From Geodermatophilus sp. DF01-2 (GTDB lineage Bacteria > Actinomycetota > Actinomycetes > Mycobacteriales > Geodermatophilaceae): a stretch of 64,000 nt of DNA. This document shows positions 1 to 8,531 of the stretch, piece after piece. Positions within the stretch are counted from its first letter, which is position 1; each line of letters starts with the position of its first letter. Below the pieces are notes generated by a model, which saw nothing but the letters and a program-made list of their open reading frames with translations, was not told the origin of the DNA and did not search any database. A program made the position numbers and the translations under genes. The stretch is taken from positions 1 to 64,000 of the forward strand of contig NZ_SPQN01000004.1 of the NCBI RefSeq assembly GCF_004571065.1, read 5' to 3'.

Positions 1-141
1 CGCCTCCCGGCGGGGGACGGCGCGGGGGACGGCGCGGGAGACCGCGCGGCGCCCGGCCGGCGGCAGCGCCGCGCGCAGCAGCGACCTGAGCACCCGGGGC
101 AGCGAGAGGCCGGCCATGGCGGCACGGTACGGGGCCGCCAT
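1..141 (-). CDS. Partial hypothetical protein, cut by the left edge
   Basis: An open frame runs leftwards from ATG at 141 (or the in-frame ATG at 117) to the edge of the window without a stop. The visible N-terminus begins MAAPYRAAMAGLSLPRVLRS and is rich in Ala, Arg and Pro. I recognise no domain. A palindrome lies about 23 bp upstream of the first ATG, which would suit a promoter region shared with the gene that starts at 281. No clear Shine-Dalgarno sequence is visible, so the gene itself is uncertain. Confidence 0.3.
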   Translation of the reverse strand, partial: MAAPYRAAMAGLSLPRVLRSLLRAALPPAGRRAVSRAVPRAVPRREA

Positions 142-163
142 GGCCGGCCGCGGCCGCAGCTCA

Positions 164-181
164 TGTGTCACCTGTGACACA
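164..181. promoter_or_regulatory. Palindromic operator candidate
   Basis: TGTGTCACCTGTGACACA is an 8-bp perfect inverted repeat around a 2-bp centre, placed between two divergent small genes. Its size and symmetry fit a dimeric helix-turn-helix repressor site. The regulator cannot be named from the sequence. Both the leftward gene (starting at 141) and the rightward gene (starting at 281) could be controlled from it. Confidence 0.4.
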
Positions 182-280
182 CAGGCACCAAATCGTCACG
201 AAAAGGGTTGGACCTGCCGATGAGAGGGCACCATGTCCCCACGGGGCGGACGCGATCCTCCCCGGGAGAGGGGGGTCACC

Positions 281-478
281 ATGACCTCGGCCGAGCCGCT
301 TCCTCCTGCCGCACCACGGGGGCGTGAGGTGAAGGCGAGCGTCCTCGCCGCCTTCCAGCTCGTGGAGGACGCACGCTACTTCGGCAGCGACCGCCGCGAC
401 CGACGAGGTCGCCGACGGTCGGTCGCCGAGCGCACCGTCGCCTACCGCAAGCTGGCCCGCGACCTGCGCGTCGGCTGA
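281..478 (+). CDS. Small basic hypothetical protein (65 aa)
   Basis: I chose the ATG at 281 over an upstream ATG at 233 because a strong purine-rich ribosome site (GGGAGAGGGGG, 264-274) sits just before it. The product starts MTSAEPLPPAAP and has a central VLAAFQLVEDARYFGSD segment followed by a strongly basic RRDRRGRRR stretch. I do not recognise a family. The composition suggests a soluble, possibly nucleic-acid-binding protein, but no function is claimed. The divergent upstream region carries the palindrome at 164-181. Confidence 0.45.
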   Translation: MTSAEPLPPAAPRGREVKASVLAAFQLVEDARYFGSDRRDRRGRRRSVAERTVAYRKLARDLRVG

Positions 479-520
479 GGCCCCCTCCCGGGCACCCGGC
501 CGGCCCTCGCCTGGCCTCGC

Positions 521-1120
521 TCAGAGCTCCTGGGCCAGGTCCGCGCGCATCACCGCGTCGTCCGGCAGCGGAGTGGTCAGCCGGCAGTGGTCGCCGAAGA
601 CCTCGCGCATCGGGGCGAAGGCCGATCGCTCCACCTGCCGCTGCGGGTCCCACAGCCCCGAGCGCATGACCGACTTGGCGCACTGGAAGTAGGCCCGCGT
701 CACGGTCACGACGAGGACGGATCGGGGCGCGCGGCCGAACTCGGTCAGGTCGGCGTGCAGCTCGACCGGGTCGGCCAGCTCCGCGGTGCCGAAGACCCGC
801 AGCGTCTCCTCGATGCCCGGCACCAGGAACAGCAGCGCCACGCGGGGGTTGGCGGCCACGTTGCGGAGGCTGTCCACCCGGTTGTTGCCCGGCCGGTCGG
901 GCAGGGCCAGCCGGTGCTCGTCGAGGACGTGCACGAACCCCGGGTCGCCGCCGCGGGGAGAGACGTCCGGCCAACCCTCGGCGTCCGCCGTCGCGAGCGT
1001 CGCGAACGGGGCGAGCCCGACGAAGGCCCGGCAGTGGCGGTCGAGATGGTCGATCACCTTGTCCAGCACCAGTCCGGAGGGTGCCCGGTAGCGCGCCAGG
1101 ACGTCGGGAGCGGTGTCCAT
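521..1120 (-). CDS. PPOX-class FMN-dependent flavoprotein (MSMEG_1061-like)
   Basis: This 199-residue protein looks like a pyridoxamine 5'-phosphate-oxidase-fold flavoprotein of the MSMEG_1061 type. The split beta-barrel FMN site is suggested by FATLATADAEGWPDVSPRGG (about residues 39-58), the LPDRPGNNRVDSLRNVAANP segment typical of this subgroup, and the LLFLVPG strand. The substrate is unknown. Relatives use FMN or F420 to reduce or oxidise diverse small molecules in the cytosol. The gene is monocistronic and diverges from the thioesterase gene with only 44 bp between starts, so the two promoters must overlap. Confidence 0.8.
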   Translation of the reverse strand: MDTAPDVLARYRAPSGLVLDKVIDHLDRHCRAFVGLAPFATLATADAEGWPDVSPRGGDPGFVHVLDEHRLALPDRPGNNRVDSLRNVAANPRVALLFLVPGIEETLRVFGTAELADPVELHADLTEFGRAPRSVLVVTVTRAYFQCAKSVMRSGLWDPQRQVERSAFAPMREVFGDHCRLTTPLPDDAVMRADLAQEL

Positions 1121-1164
1121 GGGGGCACCGTAGCCCGGCTACGGACTGGCTACGGTGATCGTCC

Positions 1165-1554
1165 GTGACTGCACGGTGGAGCTCCCCGGTCCGGTACGTC
1201 GAGTGCGACCAGCAGGGCGTCGTCTTCAACGCGCACTACCTGACGTGGGCGGACGAGGCCTCCAACGCCTGGTGGACCACGCACGGCCTGCCGTGGGACG
1301 AGCTGGTGGCCAGCGGCGTCGACCCGGTGGTCAAGGCCAGCTCGCTGGAGTGGTCGTCGTCGGCGCGCTTCGGTGACTCCGTCACCGTGGACGCCGAGAC
1401 CGAGAAGGTCGGCCGCACCAGCGTGACGGTGCGGTTCACCGTCCGCGTGGGCGAGCGGGTCTGCTGCGTCGTCCGAAACACCTACGTCTGCATCACCGAG
1501 GCGGGCAAGGCGCCGTGGCCCGACGGCGTCCGGGCCCGGCTCACCGGGGGCTGA
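1165..1554 (+). CDS. Acyl-CoA thioesterase, hotdog fold (YbgC/4HBT type)
   Basis: The 129-residue product has the single hotdog domain of the 4-hydroxybenzoyl-CoA thioesterase/YbgC family. The N-terminal segment [20 protein letters not shown] carries the conserved Asp and the Asn-x-x-Tyr pattern of the active-site loop. Members hydrolyse acyl-CoA or acyl-ACP thioesters in the cytosol; the acyl substrate cannot be read from sequence. The start is GTG. The 3' end overlaps the convergent cobQ gene by 14 bp. Confidence 0.85.
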   Translation: MTARWSSPVRYVECDQQGVVFNAHYLTWADEASNAWWTTHGLPWDELVASGVDPVVKASSLEWSSSARFGDSVTVDAETEKVGRTSVTVRFTVRVGERVCCVVRNTYVCITEAGKAPWPDGVRARLTGG

Positions 1555-3076
1555 CCGCACCCCCGGGCGGGAGCACCGGCAGCCCGCCGGGGACGCCGTC
1601 CTCGACCAGCCGCCACAGCGCGTCGGTGTCCGCGTGCTCGGCGACGAGGTCGCCGAGGGCGTCCAGCCGACCCTCCCGGACGGCGGCGAAGTCGGTGTCC
1701 GGCGCCGCGACGAACCGCCGGCCGGCCACGCGGGCGACCTCGGCGAGGAACGCCCGCCGGAAGCCGTCGTTCTCCAGCGCGCCGTGCCAGGTCGTGCCCC
1801 ACACCGACCCGGCGCGGGCGCCGTCGAGGAACGGCTCGGCGGAGTCGTCCACGGTGACCACGCCGTGGTGGATCTCGTAGCCGCGGACCGGTTGGCCCAG
1901 TGCCGTCCCGACCGGGCGGCCCAGCGTCTTCTCCCGCGCGAACCGGACGTCGGCGGGCAGCAGCCCGAGGCCGGACACGGTGCCGGCCCGTGACTCGACG
2001 TCGTCGGTGATCGCGCGGGCGAGCATCTGGTGCCCGCCGCAGATGCCCAGCACCGGCCGCCCCTCGGCGGCCCGGCGCGCGACGGCGTCGGCCAGGCCGG
2101 TGGCCCGCAGCCAGCCGAGGTCGGCGACCGTCGCGCGGGTGCCGGGCAGGACCACGAGATCGGCGTCGGCCAGCTCCTCGGGCGTCGTGGCGTAGCGGAC
2201 CAGCACCCCCGGCTCGGCCGCCAGGGCGTCCACGTCGGTGGAGTTGGAGAGCCGGGGCAGCCGGGCGACGGCGACCCGCAGCACGTCCGCACCGTGCGGC
2301 GGACCGGCGGCGGCGCGCGGGGCCCCGAGGCCGAGCGAGTCCTCGACGTCCAGGTCCAGGCCGGCCAGCCAGGGCAGCACGCCCAGGGTCGGCCGGCCGG
2401 TCAGCCCGGTCAGCGCGTCCAGCCCGGGGCGCAGCAGCCGGACGTCGCCGCGGAACTTGTTCACCAGGAACCCGGCGACCAGCCGTTGGTCGGCCGGTGG
2501 CATGAGCGCGACCGTGCCGTAGAGCGCCGGGAAGACGCCGCCGCGGTCGATGTCGCCGACGACGACCACCGGCAGCTGCGCCGCGGTGGCCAGCCCCATG
2601 TTGGCGATGTCGTCGGCGCGCAGGTTGATCTCGGTGGGGGAGCCGGCGCCCTCGCACACCACCACGTCGAACCGGGCCCGCAGGTCGGCCAGACACGCCA
2701 GCACCTGTTCCAGCAGCGCCGCCTTCATCGGCCGGTAGGACAGCGCGGTCACGTCCGTGACCGGCCGGCCGAGGACGACGACCTGGCTCGAGTCCTCCCC
2801 GCCCGGCTTGAGCAGCACCGGGTTCATCGCCGCCTCCGGCTGGACGCGGGCGGCGGCGGCCTGCACGACCTGGGCCCGGCCGATCTCGGCGCCGTCGGGG
2901 GTGACCATCGAGTTGTTGCTCATGTTCTGCGCCTTGAACGGCGCCACGGAGACCCCCTGGCGCACCAGCCAGCGGCAGATGCCGGCGGTGACCACCGACT
3001 TGCCGGCGTCCGACGTCGTCCCGGCGACGAGCAGGGCGCCGCCGGAGGCCGGGCGCCGGGTAACGGTCCCGCTCAT
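1541..3076 (-). CDS. cobQ: Cobyric acid synthase CobQ
   Basis: CobQ amidates four carboxyl groups (b, d, e, g) of adenosylcobyrinic acid a,c-diamide using glutamine and ATP. The 511-residue protein has an N-terminal dethiobiotin-synthetase-like P-loop domain ([10 protein letters not shown], residues about 18-27, then [10 protein letters not shown]) and a C-terminal class I amidotransferase domain. The latter has the nucleophile Cys in LGICGGHQ and a His pair in YEIHHGVV. It is full length for the family. The gene starts within the 4-bp overlap with the acyltransferase stop, so the two are probably co-translated. It belongs to the cobalamin set spread over the next 24 kb. Confidence 0.97.
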   Translation of the reverse strand: MSGTVTRRPASGGALLVAGTTSDAGKSVVTAGICRWLVRQGVSVAPFKAQNMSNNSMVTPDGAEIGRAQVVQAAAARVQPEAAMNPVLLKPGGEDSSQVVVLGRPVTDVTALSYRPMKAALLEQVLACLADLRARFDVVVCEGAGSPTEINLRADDIANMGLATAAQLPVVVVGDIDRGGVFPALYGTVALMPPADQRLVAGFLVNKFRGDVRLLRPGLDALTGLTGRPTLGVLPWLAGLDLDVEDSLGLGAPRAAAGPPHGADVLRVAVARLPRLSNSTDVDALAAEPGVLVRYATTPEELADADLVVLPGTRATVADLGWLRATGLADAVARRAAEGRPVLGICGGHQMLARAITDDVESRAGTVSGLGLLPADVRFAREKTLGRPVGTALGQPVRGYEIHHGVVTVDDSAEPFLDGARAGSVWGTTWHGALENDGFRRAFLAEVARVAGRRFVAAPDTDFAAVREGRLDALGDLVAEHADTDALWRLVEDGVPGGLPVLPPGGAVSPR

Positions 3077-3741
3077 GCCGCCGGCTGACCCCAGCCGGCC
3101 TTCTCCTGTCCGGACAGCTCGGCGATCGCCTCCATGACCTGGTCGGTGACCGCCCGCCGGGCCCGGCCGTTGACGGCCATGCCGCGGTGCTCGGGGAAGG
3201 TCAGCGGCTTGCCGAAGGCGACCGACACCTTGTGCGGCCGGGGCCAGCGGGTGTCGACCGGCTGCACCTTCTCCGTGCCGGCCACGGCGACGGGGACGAC
3301 GGGGCAGTCGGCGGTGAGCGCGAGCCAGGCGACCCCGGTCTTCCCGCGGGCCAGCCGCCCGTCCCGCGAGCGGGTGCCCTCCGGGTAGATGCCGAACCCC
3401 TCACCCCGGTGCAGCACCCCGAGCGCGGTGTCGAGGGCCTCCTGCGCGGCCCGGGACGTCTGTCGCTGCACCGGCATGGCCCCGAGCGCGGTGAACAGCG
3501 TCCGGGTGAGCCAGCCTCCGAACCCGGGTCCGGTGAAGTACTCGGCCTTGGCGAGGTAGTGCACGCGGCGCGGGGCCGACAGCGGGATCACCATGCTGTC
3601 GATGAACGACAGGTGGTTGCTGGCCAGGATCACCGGGCCGGTGGGCGGGACGTTCTCCTGCCCCGTCACGTGCGTGCGCAGCGCGACGTGGAACAACGGG
3701 CGCAGCAGGAACCGGACGACCAGGTAGAGCACGCCGCGCAT
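3073..3741 (-). CDS. 1-acyl-sn-glycerol-3-phosphate acyltransferase (PlsC family)
   Basis: This membrane-associated enzyme transfers an acyl chain to lysophosphatidate or a similar acceptor. The HX4D catalytic motif appears as NHLSFID (about residues 42-48) and the substrate-binding block as [10 protein letters not shown] (about 117-126). The N-terminal [13 protein letters not shown] stretch is a likely membrane anchor. The length of 222 residues is normal. It lies upstream of cobQ with a 4-bp overlap, a link that looks positional rather than metabolic. An alternative is a glycolipid or ornithine-lipid acyltransferase of the same fold. Confidence 0.88.
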   Translation of the reverse strand: MRGVLYLVVRFLLRPLFHVALRTHVTGQENVPPTGPVILASNHLSFIDSMVIPLSAPRRVHYLAKAEYFTGPGFGGWLTRTLFTALGAMPVQRQTSRAAQEALDTALGVLHRGEGFGIYPEGTRSRDGRLARGKTGVAWLALTADCPVVPVAVAGTEKVQPVDTRWPRPHKVSVAFGKPLTFPEHRGMAVNGRARRAVTDQVMEAIAELSGQEKAGWGQPAA

Positions 3742-3835
3742 CCCCTCTCGGCTCGGGGACCGCCGGCGGCCGCCGGCGACAGCGGCATTCTCCCGTGCGC
3801 CCCGGGGCCGGTGGGCTCCCGGGGCCCACGCGCGG

Positions 3836-4576
3836 TCAGTGCGGGTGCGGGCGGGGCGGGCAGACGTCGCGGAGGAGTGCCTGGATGTCTCCCGGCAGGC
3901 CGGCGTGCCCCGCCGCCGACTCGACGATGGCCACGGCGACGTCGCGGACCTTGCGGTGGGAGTTGCTCGAGATGTGCGCCAGCAGGTCGAAGGCCACCTG
4001 TTCCCCGCAACCGGCGAGCAGCATCAGGATGCCCTTGGCCTGCTCGATCGCGGCTCGGCTGCTCATGGCGGTGCGCAGCTGGGCCACCTCGGTCTCCAGC
4101 GCCCGCACCCGATCGTCCTCCGTCTCGGGCGTTCCCGGCCGCGTCGCGGCGGGCCGGGGCTCCGGCGGCACCTCGACCAGCACGCCCTCGAGGGCGTCGA
4201 CCGCCCCGGCCGCGTCGACCACCGGTTCGCCGACGAGGACGGCGGGACGCTCGACGCCGCCACGGCTGCCCAGCCGTACCCGCAGCGCGAAGGAGCGGCC
4301 GGCGGTGCAGGCGCCGCCGATGGCGTCGAGGACCCTCGGCCGGTCGGCCGGGTGCAGCGAGCGGACCAGCAGCTCGGTGCACGGGTGGCCGCCGGCGTGG
4401 GCCACGTCGAGCAGCACGGACATCTCCGGCGACCACGTCCACGCGCCACTGCGCCGGTCGTAGCGGTACCGGCCGACCAACCGCCGCGCGGCGGGGACGG
4501 GCCGTGCCGGCTGCGGGGCCGGCCGGCCACCGGGAACGGTGCTGCGGGCGAGGGTGGGCGACGGGGTCGCGGTCAT
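3836..4576 (-). CDS. PAS-like sensor with ANTAR RNA-binding domain
   Basis: ANTAR domains bind paired hairpins in nascent mRNA and cause antitermination. The C-terminal third holds the ANTAR signature: AAIEQAKGILMLLAGCGEQV followed by FDLLAHISSNSHRKVRDVA. The N-terminal half (VGRYRYDRRSGAWTWSPEM, then HPADRPRVLDAI) resembles a PAS fold. A short coiled-coil-like linker (DDRVRALETEVAQLRTAM) joins them. I placed the start at the ATG at 4576, giving 246 residues, because the frame upstream is Arg/Pro-rich and shows no PAS sequence. Such proteins are common in Geodermatophilaceae and Frankia; the ligand is unknown. Confidence 0.85.
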   Translation of the reverse strand: MTATPSPTLARSTVPGGRPAPQPARPVPAARRLVGRYRYDRRSGAWTWSPEMSVLLDVAHAGGHPCTELLVRSLHPADRPRVLDAIGGACTAGRSFALRVRLGSRGGVERPAVLVGEPVVDAAGAVDALEGVLVEVPPEPRPAATRPGTPETEDDRVRALETEVAQLRTAMSSRAAIEQAKGILMLLAGCGEQVAFDLLAHISSNSHRKVRDVAVAIVESAAGHAGLPGDIQALLRDVCPPRPHPH

Positions 4577-4796
4577 GTCGACTCCACGGGGTGCCGCCGG
4601 GGCCGGGCCCGGCCGGAGCGCCACCGGCCGTGTGTTCGACCGCCGCGGTACGCCCGTGACCCGAGGCCACCGGCCACTCCGTTCCTCGGACCGTACGGCG
4701 TCCGGAGCCGACGCGCACACCCGTCCGCGATGGTCCGCGCGCACTCCGGCGTGTCCTCCGCCGCGTCCCCGGCGGGTCGTGGATGCGGCGGCCCGG

Positions 4797-5753
4797 TCAG
4801 GGCCGGGGACGGCCGCGGGTGGCCGCGGCGAGGACGGCGGCCGCCGTCCACACCGCGCGGGAGAGCCGCACGGCACGGGGGACGTCGGGGGCCGTCGGTG
4901 CCCGCCCGCTGCCCAGCGCGGGCCGCTCCTCCACCCGGCCGCCGTAGACGTTGCGGCCCCCCAGCCGCAGATCCAGGGCCCCGGCCAGCGCGGCCTCGCA
5001 GCGGCCGGCGTTGGGGGAGGGGTGGGCGGCGCCGTCCCGCCGCCACGTCTCCCACGCGTCCCGCGCCGAGCCCCCGGCCAGCGGTGCGGTGACCACGGTG
5101 AGCGCGGCGGTCAGCCGGGCCGGCAGCCAGTTGGCGACGTCGTCCGTGCGCGCGGCCGCCCAGCCGAAGCGCGCGTACCGGGGCGAGCGGTGGCCCACCA
5201 TCGCGTCGAGGGTGTTGACCGCTCGGTACCCGAGGAGACCGGGCAGGCCGGCGAGCGCCCCCCACACCAGCGGGGCGACGGCGGCGTCGGAGGTGTTCTC
5301 CGCCAGTGACTCGACGGTCGCCCGGGCGAGCTCGGCCTCGCCGAGCCCCGACGGGTCGCGGCCGGCCAGGGTGGGCAGGAGAGCGCGGGCGGCGGGGAGG
5401 TCGCCGGCGTCGAGGGTCCGCGCCATCGCCGTTCCCGCCCGGCCCAGCGAGGTGCCGCCGAGCACCGCCCAGGCGACGGCGGCGGTGACCAGGGTGCGGG
5501 CGACCGGCCGGCCGCGGGTGGCCCGGTCGAGCGCGGCACCCAGGCCGGTGGCCGCCCCGGTCAGCAGACCGGCGTGCAGGGCCCCGGCGGCCTGGGAATC
5601 GCGCCAGAGCCGGCGCTCCAGGGCTGCGGCCGCCCGCCCGAAGCCGGCGACCGGGTGCCACCGCCGCGGATCGGCCAGCAGCAGGTCGGCCGCGGCGCCC
5701 AGAGCCAGTCCCGCGGCGGTCGGGAGGTCACGCGGGGGCAGCACGCGGCACAT
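4797..5753 (-). CDS. cobD: Adenosylcobinamide-phosphate synthase CobD/CbiB
   Basis: CobD (CbiB in the anaerobic naming) attaches the aminopropanol (phosphate) arm to cobyric acid. This multi-pass membrane protein of 318 residues shows the family hallmark LADPRRWHPVAGFGRA near the N-terminus and VESLAENTSDAAVAPLVWGA centrally, then NTLDAMVGHRSPRYARFGWA. The gene reads away from def, 35 bp apart. It is one of several cob genes scattered singly or in pairs here rather than in one operon. Confidence 0.95.
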   Translation of the reverse strand: MCRVLPPRDLPTAAGLALGAAADLLLADPRRWHPVAGFGRAAAALERRLWRDSQAAGALHAGLLTGAATGLGAALDRATRGRPVARTLVTAAVAWAVLGGTSLGRAGTAMARTLDAGDLPAARALLPTLAGRDPSGLGEAELARATVESLAENTSDAAVAPLVWGALAGLPGLLGYRAVNTLDAMVGHRSPRYARFGWAAARTDDVANWLPARLTAALTVVTAPLAGGSARDAWETWRRDGAAHPSPNAGRCEAALAGALDLRLGGRNVYGGRVEERPALGSGRAPTAPDVPRAVRLSRAVWTAAAVLAAATRGRPRP

Positions 5754-5788
5754 CGTGCCAACCGGCGCCGTCCCTAGGATCGGGGGTC

Positions 5789-6346
5789 ATGCGCCTGCCC
5801 GGCCGCTACAGCGGCGTCGCCCGGCCGATCGTCACCTACGGCAGCGACCCCGTGCTGCACCGGCCGTGCGCGCCGGTGACCGAGTTCGGCAAGGACCTCC
5901 GCCGGCTGGTCCTCGACATGTTCGCCAGCATGGAGGCCGCCGACGGCGTGGGCCTGGCCGCCAACCAGATCGGCGTCGACGCCCGCGTCTTCGTCGTCGA
6001 CTGCCCCGACGCGGACGGCCAGGACGTCGTCGGCTACGTGGTCAACCCGGAGCTCACCGTGCTCGAGGGGCGCGCGGGCGAGCCGGCCGAGGAGGTCACC
6101 GACGAGGGCTGTCTCTCGGTGCCCGGCCCCTACGCCGAGCTGCCGCGGGCGTTCCGCGCCCGGGTGGACGGCGTCGACGCGGCGGGCGCGCCGGTGTCGA
6201 TCGAGGCCACCGGGATGGCGGCCCGCTGCCTCCAGCACGAGGTCGACCACCTGAACGGGACCGTCTACGTCGACCGGCTGCCCGAGGAGCTGCGGGCGAG
6301 GCTGCTGGCCGAGGCCGCGGGGCCGGCGGGGGAGTTGCCCGCGTGA
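5789..6346 (+). CDS. def: Peptide deformylase
   Basis: Def removes the N-formyl group from nascent proteins using a divalent metal. All three family motifs are present: GVGLAANQIG, EGCLSVP (metal-binding Cys) and QHEVDHLNG (metal-binding His pair and catalytic Glu). The length of 185 residues is normal. The stop codon overlaps GTG at 6343, an in-frame alternative start of cobL, and the intergenic mini-ORF follows. Def is not a cobalamin gene, so its place before cobL seems fortuitous or translational. Confidence 0.96.
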   Translation: MRLPGRYSGVARPIVTYGSDPVLHRPCAPVTEFGKDLRRLVLDMFASMEAADGVGLAANQIGVDARVFVVDCPDADGQDVVGYVVNPELTVLEGRAGEPAEEVTDEGCLSVPGPYAELPRAFRARVDGVDAAGAPVSIEATGMAARCLQHEVDHLNGTVYVDRLPEELRARLLAEAAGPAGELPA

Positions 6347-6355
6347 CGACAGCGA

Positions 6356-6427
6356 GTGAGCATCGCAGCGAGCTCTGCGAGCGAGGAGCGGAGCGAGCGC
6401 GGAGTCGCGCCCAAGGGCACAGCGTGA
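6356..6427 (+). CDS. Bridging mini-ORF before cobL (type 1 leader repeat)
   Basis: GTG at 6356 opens a 23-residue peptide beginning MSIAASSASEERSERG. Its TGA overlaps the GTG start of cobL in a GTGA tetranucleotide. The DNA belongs to a dispersed repeat (GTGAGCATCGCAGCGAG followed by GAGCGAGGAGCGGAGCGAG) also found before cobIJ and three times before folP. The GAGGAG inside it could serve as a ribosome site. The alternative is that cobL starts at GTG 6343 and reads through the repeat in frame as an N-terminal extension. I cannot decide between these from sequence. Confidence 0.45.
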   Translation: MSIAASSASEERSERGVAPKGTA

Positions 6428-7632
6428 GCACGCCCGTGGTGGTCGTCGGCGTCGGCGCGGACGGCTGGGACGGGCTCTCGCCCCGGGCCCGCCGGGCCGT
6501 CGAGGACGCCGACGTGCTGCGCGGCAGCCCCCGCCAGCTGGCCCTCGTGCCGGACGCCGTCCCGGCCGAGCGGGTGCCCTGGCCCTCGCCGATGGCGCCG
6601 GCGATGGCCGGGTTGCTCGACGCGCACCCGGGCCGACGGGTCGTCGTCCTGGCCAGCGGCGACCCGATGCTCTCCGGCGTCGGCACCTCGCTGGTCCGCC
6701 TGCACGGCCCGGGCGCGGTCGAGGTGGTCCCGCACCCGTCGTCGGTGGCGCTGGCGTGCGCCCGGCTGGGCTGGGCGGTGGAGGAGACGACGGTCGTGTC
6801 CGTGGTGGGCCGCCCGGTCGAGCTGGTCGCGCCGCACGCGACGCCGGGGCGCCGGCTGCTGGTCCTCGGCTCGGACGGCGGCACCCCTGTGCAGGTGGCC
6901 CGGCTGCTGGCCGGGCACGGCTACGGCGCCAGCCGGCTCGTCGCGCTGGCTCAGTTGGGCGGTCCGGCCGAGCGGCAGGTCACCGGCCCCGCCGCCGGCT
7001 GGCCGCACGCCGAGACCGACCCGCTGGTGATCACCGCCGTCGAGGTGGTCGCCGACCCCGGCACCGTGCCCCTGCCGACCGTGCCCGGCCTGCCCGACGA
7101 CGTCTACCGGCACGACGGGCAGCTGACCAAGCGCGACGTCCGCGCCGTCACCCTGGCCCGGCTGGCCCCGCTGCCCGGGCAGTTGCTGTGGGACGTCGGC
7201 GCCGGGGCGGGCTCGATCGGCATCGAGTGGATGCGGGTGCACCCCTCCTGCCGGGCGGTCGCGGTGGAGTCCGACGCCGCGCGGGCGCAGCGCATCGGCG
7301 GGAACGCCGCGCGGCTCGGCGTCCCCGGGCTGCAGGTGGTGGAGGGGCGCGCGCCGGCGGCACTTCCCGGGCTGCCCGCGCCGGACGCGGTCTTCATCGG
7401 CGGCGGGCTCACCAGCGAAGGGCTGCTGGAGACCTGCTGGGACGCGCTGCGGGCCGGCGGCCGGTTGGTCGCGAACGCGGTGACGGTCGAGGGAGAGGCG
7501 GTGCTGGCCGCGTGGCGGAGCCGGGTCGGCGGGGAGCTGGTGCGCCTGGCCGTGCAGCGGGCCGAGCCGGTCGGCGGCCTCACCGGCTGGCGGCCGGCCA
7601 TGCCCGTGACGATCTGGAGCGTGTCGAGGTGA
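6424..7632 (+). CDS. cobL: Precorrin-6Y C5,15-methyltransferase (decarboxylating), CbiE-CbiT fusion
   Basis: CobL methylates precorrin-6B at C5 and C15 and decarboxylates the C12 acetate, giving precorrin-8. The N-terminal half is a CbiE-type tetrapyrrole methylase (VVVVGVGADGWDGL at the start, ASGDPMLSGVG about residues 77-87). The C-terminal half is a CbiT-type Rossmann methyltransferase (LLWDVGAGAGSIGIEWM, about 254-270). I prefer the GTG at 6424, where the conserved CbiE N-terminus begins; an in-frame GTG at 6343 would add 27 residues encoded by a dispersed repeat. About 402 residues, full length. Confidence 0.95.
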   Translation: MSTPVVVVGVGADGWDGLSPRARRAVEDADVLRGSPRQLALVPDAVPAERVPWPSPMAPAMAGLLDAHPGRRVVVLASGDPMLSGVGTSLVRLHGPGAVEVVPHPSSVALACARLGWAVEETTVVSVVGRPVELVAPHATPGRRLLVLGSDGGTPVQVARLLAGHGYGASRLVALAQLGGPAERQVTGPAAGWPHAETDPLVITAVEVVADPGTVPLPTVPGLPDDVYRHDGQLTKRDVRAVTLARLAPLPGQLLWDVGAGAGSIGIEWMRVHPSCRAVAVESDAARAQRIGGNAARLGVPGLQVVEGRAPAALPGLPAPDAVFIGGGLTSEGLLETCWDALRAGGRLVANAVTVEGEAVLAAWRSRVGGELVRLAVQRAEPVGGLTGWRPAMPVTIWSVSR

Positions 7633-7646
7633 TCGTGACCGTGGTC

Positions 7647-7777
7647 GCGAGGAGTGGGGCCCGGAGGGTCCCCGACGAGTGGCCGGATGGGCTCCGCGCA
7701 CGCGGGGGACGGCACCTGGCCGCGGTGTCGTCCGGTAGGACGACCGGGTGATCGCGGTGTCGCCCGGTAGGGCGACA
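7647..7777 (+). repeat. Dispersed hairpin-ended repeat (type 3), cobL-cobM spacer
   Basis: This spacer holds GAGGAGTGGGGCCCGGAGGG followed by GGGGACGGCACCTGGCCGCG. Two adjacent hairpins follow: GTCGTCCGGTAGGACGAC (7727-7744) and TGTCGCCCGGTAGGGCGACA (7758-7777). The arms differ by compensating changes (TCC/GGA versus CCC/GGG), so the pairing is conserved. Related copies lie at 20053-20151 (inside cobG), 28314-28413 (reverse orientation) and 58032-58129. Confidence 0.85.
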
Positions 7778-7785
7778 GTGACACG

Positions 7786-8526
7786 GTGACCGTCTACTTC
7801 GTCGGGGCCGGGCCCGGGGCCGCGGACCTGGTCACGCTGCGTGCGGCCCGGATCATCGCGACCGCGCCGGTCTGCCTCTATGCCGGCGCCCTCGTGCCCC
7901 GCGAGCTGCTCGGCACCACTCCGGCCGGCGCGCGGCTGGTCGACACCGCCGATCTCGACCTCGACCAGATCACCGCCGAGCTGGTCACCGCCCACGAGGC
8001 CGGCCTCGACGTCGCCCGGCTGCACTCCGGCGACCCGTCGATCTGGAGCGCCATGGCCGAGCAGATGCGCCGGCTGGACGCGGCCGGGGTTCCCTACGAG
8101 GTGGTGCCCGGGGTGCCGGCGTTCGCGGCGGCGGCCGCAGCGCTCAAGCGGGAGCTCACCGTGCCCGGGGTGGGGCAGACCGTCGTCCTCACCCGGACGT
8201 CCGCCCGGTCCACCCCGATGCCGCCGGGCGAGCAGCTGGCCGCCTACGCCGCCACGGGGGCGACGCTGGTGCTGCACCTGGCCGTCCAGCGGATCGCCGA
8301 GCTCGCCCCGCAGCTGGCCGAGCACTACGGCGACGACGGCCCGGTCGCCGTCGTCGCCCGCGCCAGCCGGGACGACGAGCTGGTGCTGCGCGGCACGCTG
8401 GCCGACATCGCCGACCAGGTCGAGGCCGCCGGGGTCCGGCGGACGGCCGTGGTGATCGTGGGCCCGGTGCTCACCGCCGCGCAGTTCCCCGACAGCCACC
8501 TCTACTCCACGATGCGGAGTCGCTAG
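7786..8526 (+). CDS. cobM: Precorrin-4 C11-methyltransferase CobM
   Basis: CobM transfers a methyl group from SAM to C11 of precorrin-4. The start VYFVGAGPGAADLVTLRAAR is the glycine-rich segment of the SUMT-like methylase fold. HSGDPSIWSAMAEQMRRLDA and YEVVPGVPAFAAAAAALKRE are the CobM/CbiF-specific blocks. At 246 residues it is full length. It is co-directional with cobL, separated by the type 3 repeat, and converges on cbiD across a large nested hairpin. Confidence 0.96.
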   Translation: MTVYFVGAGPGAADLVTLRAARIIATAPVCLYAGALVPRELLGTTPAGARLVDTADLDLDQITAELVTAHEAGLDVARLHSGDPSIWSAMAEQMRRLDAAGVPYEVVPGVPAFAAAAAALKRELTVPGVGQTVVLTRTSARSTPMPPGEQLAAYAATGATLVLHLAVQRIAELAPQLAEHYGDDGPVAVVARASRDDELVLRGTLADIADQVEAAGVRRTAVVIVGPVLTAAQFPDSHLYSTMRSR

Positions 8527-8531
8527 ATGAA

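Noticed and set aside
233-280. Upstream ATG at 233 as the start of the 65-aa gene
   Set aside because: The extra 16 residues are Arg/Pro-rich and the strong ribosome site lies just before ATG 281.
4577-4876. Longer ANTAR protein starting at 4876
   Set aside because: The added sequence is low-complexity Arg/Pro and shows no PAS features; ATG 4576 begins the recognisable protein.
7647-7777. Type 3 repeat as an insertion sequence
   Set aside because: It is about 100 bp with no transposase frame and no flanking target duplication that I can see.
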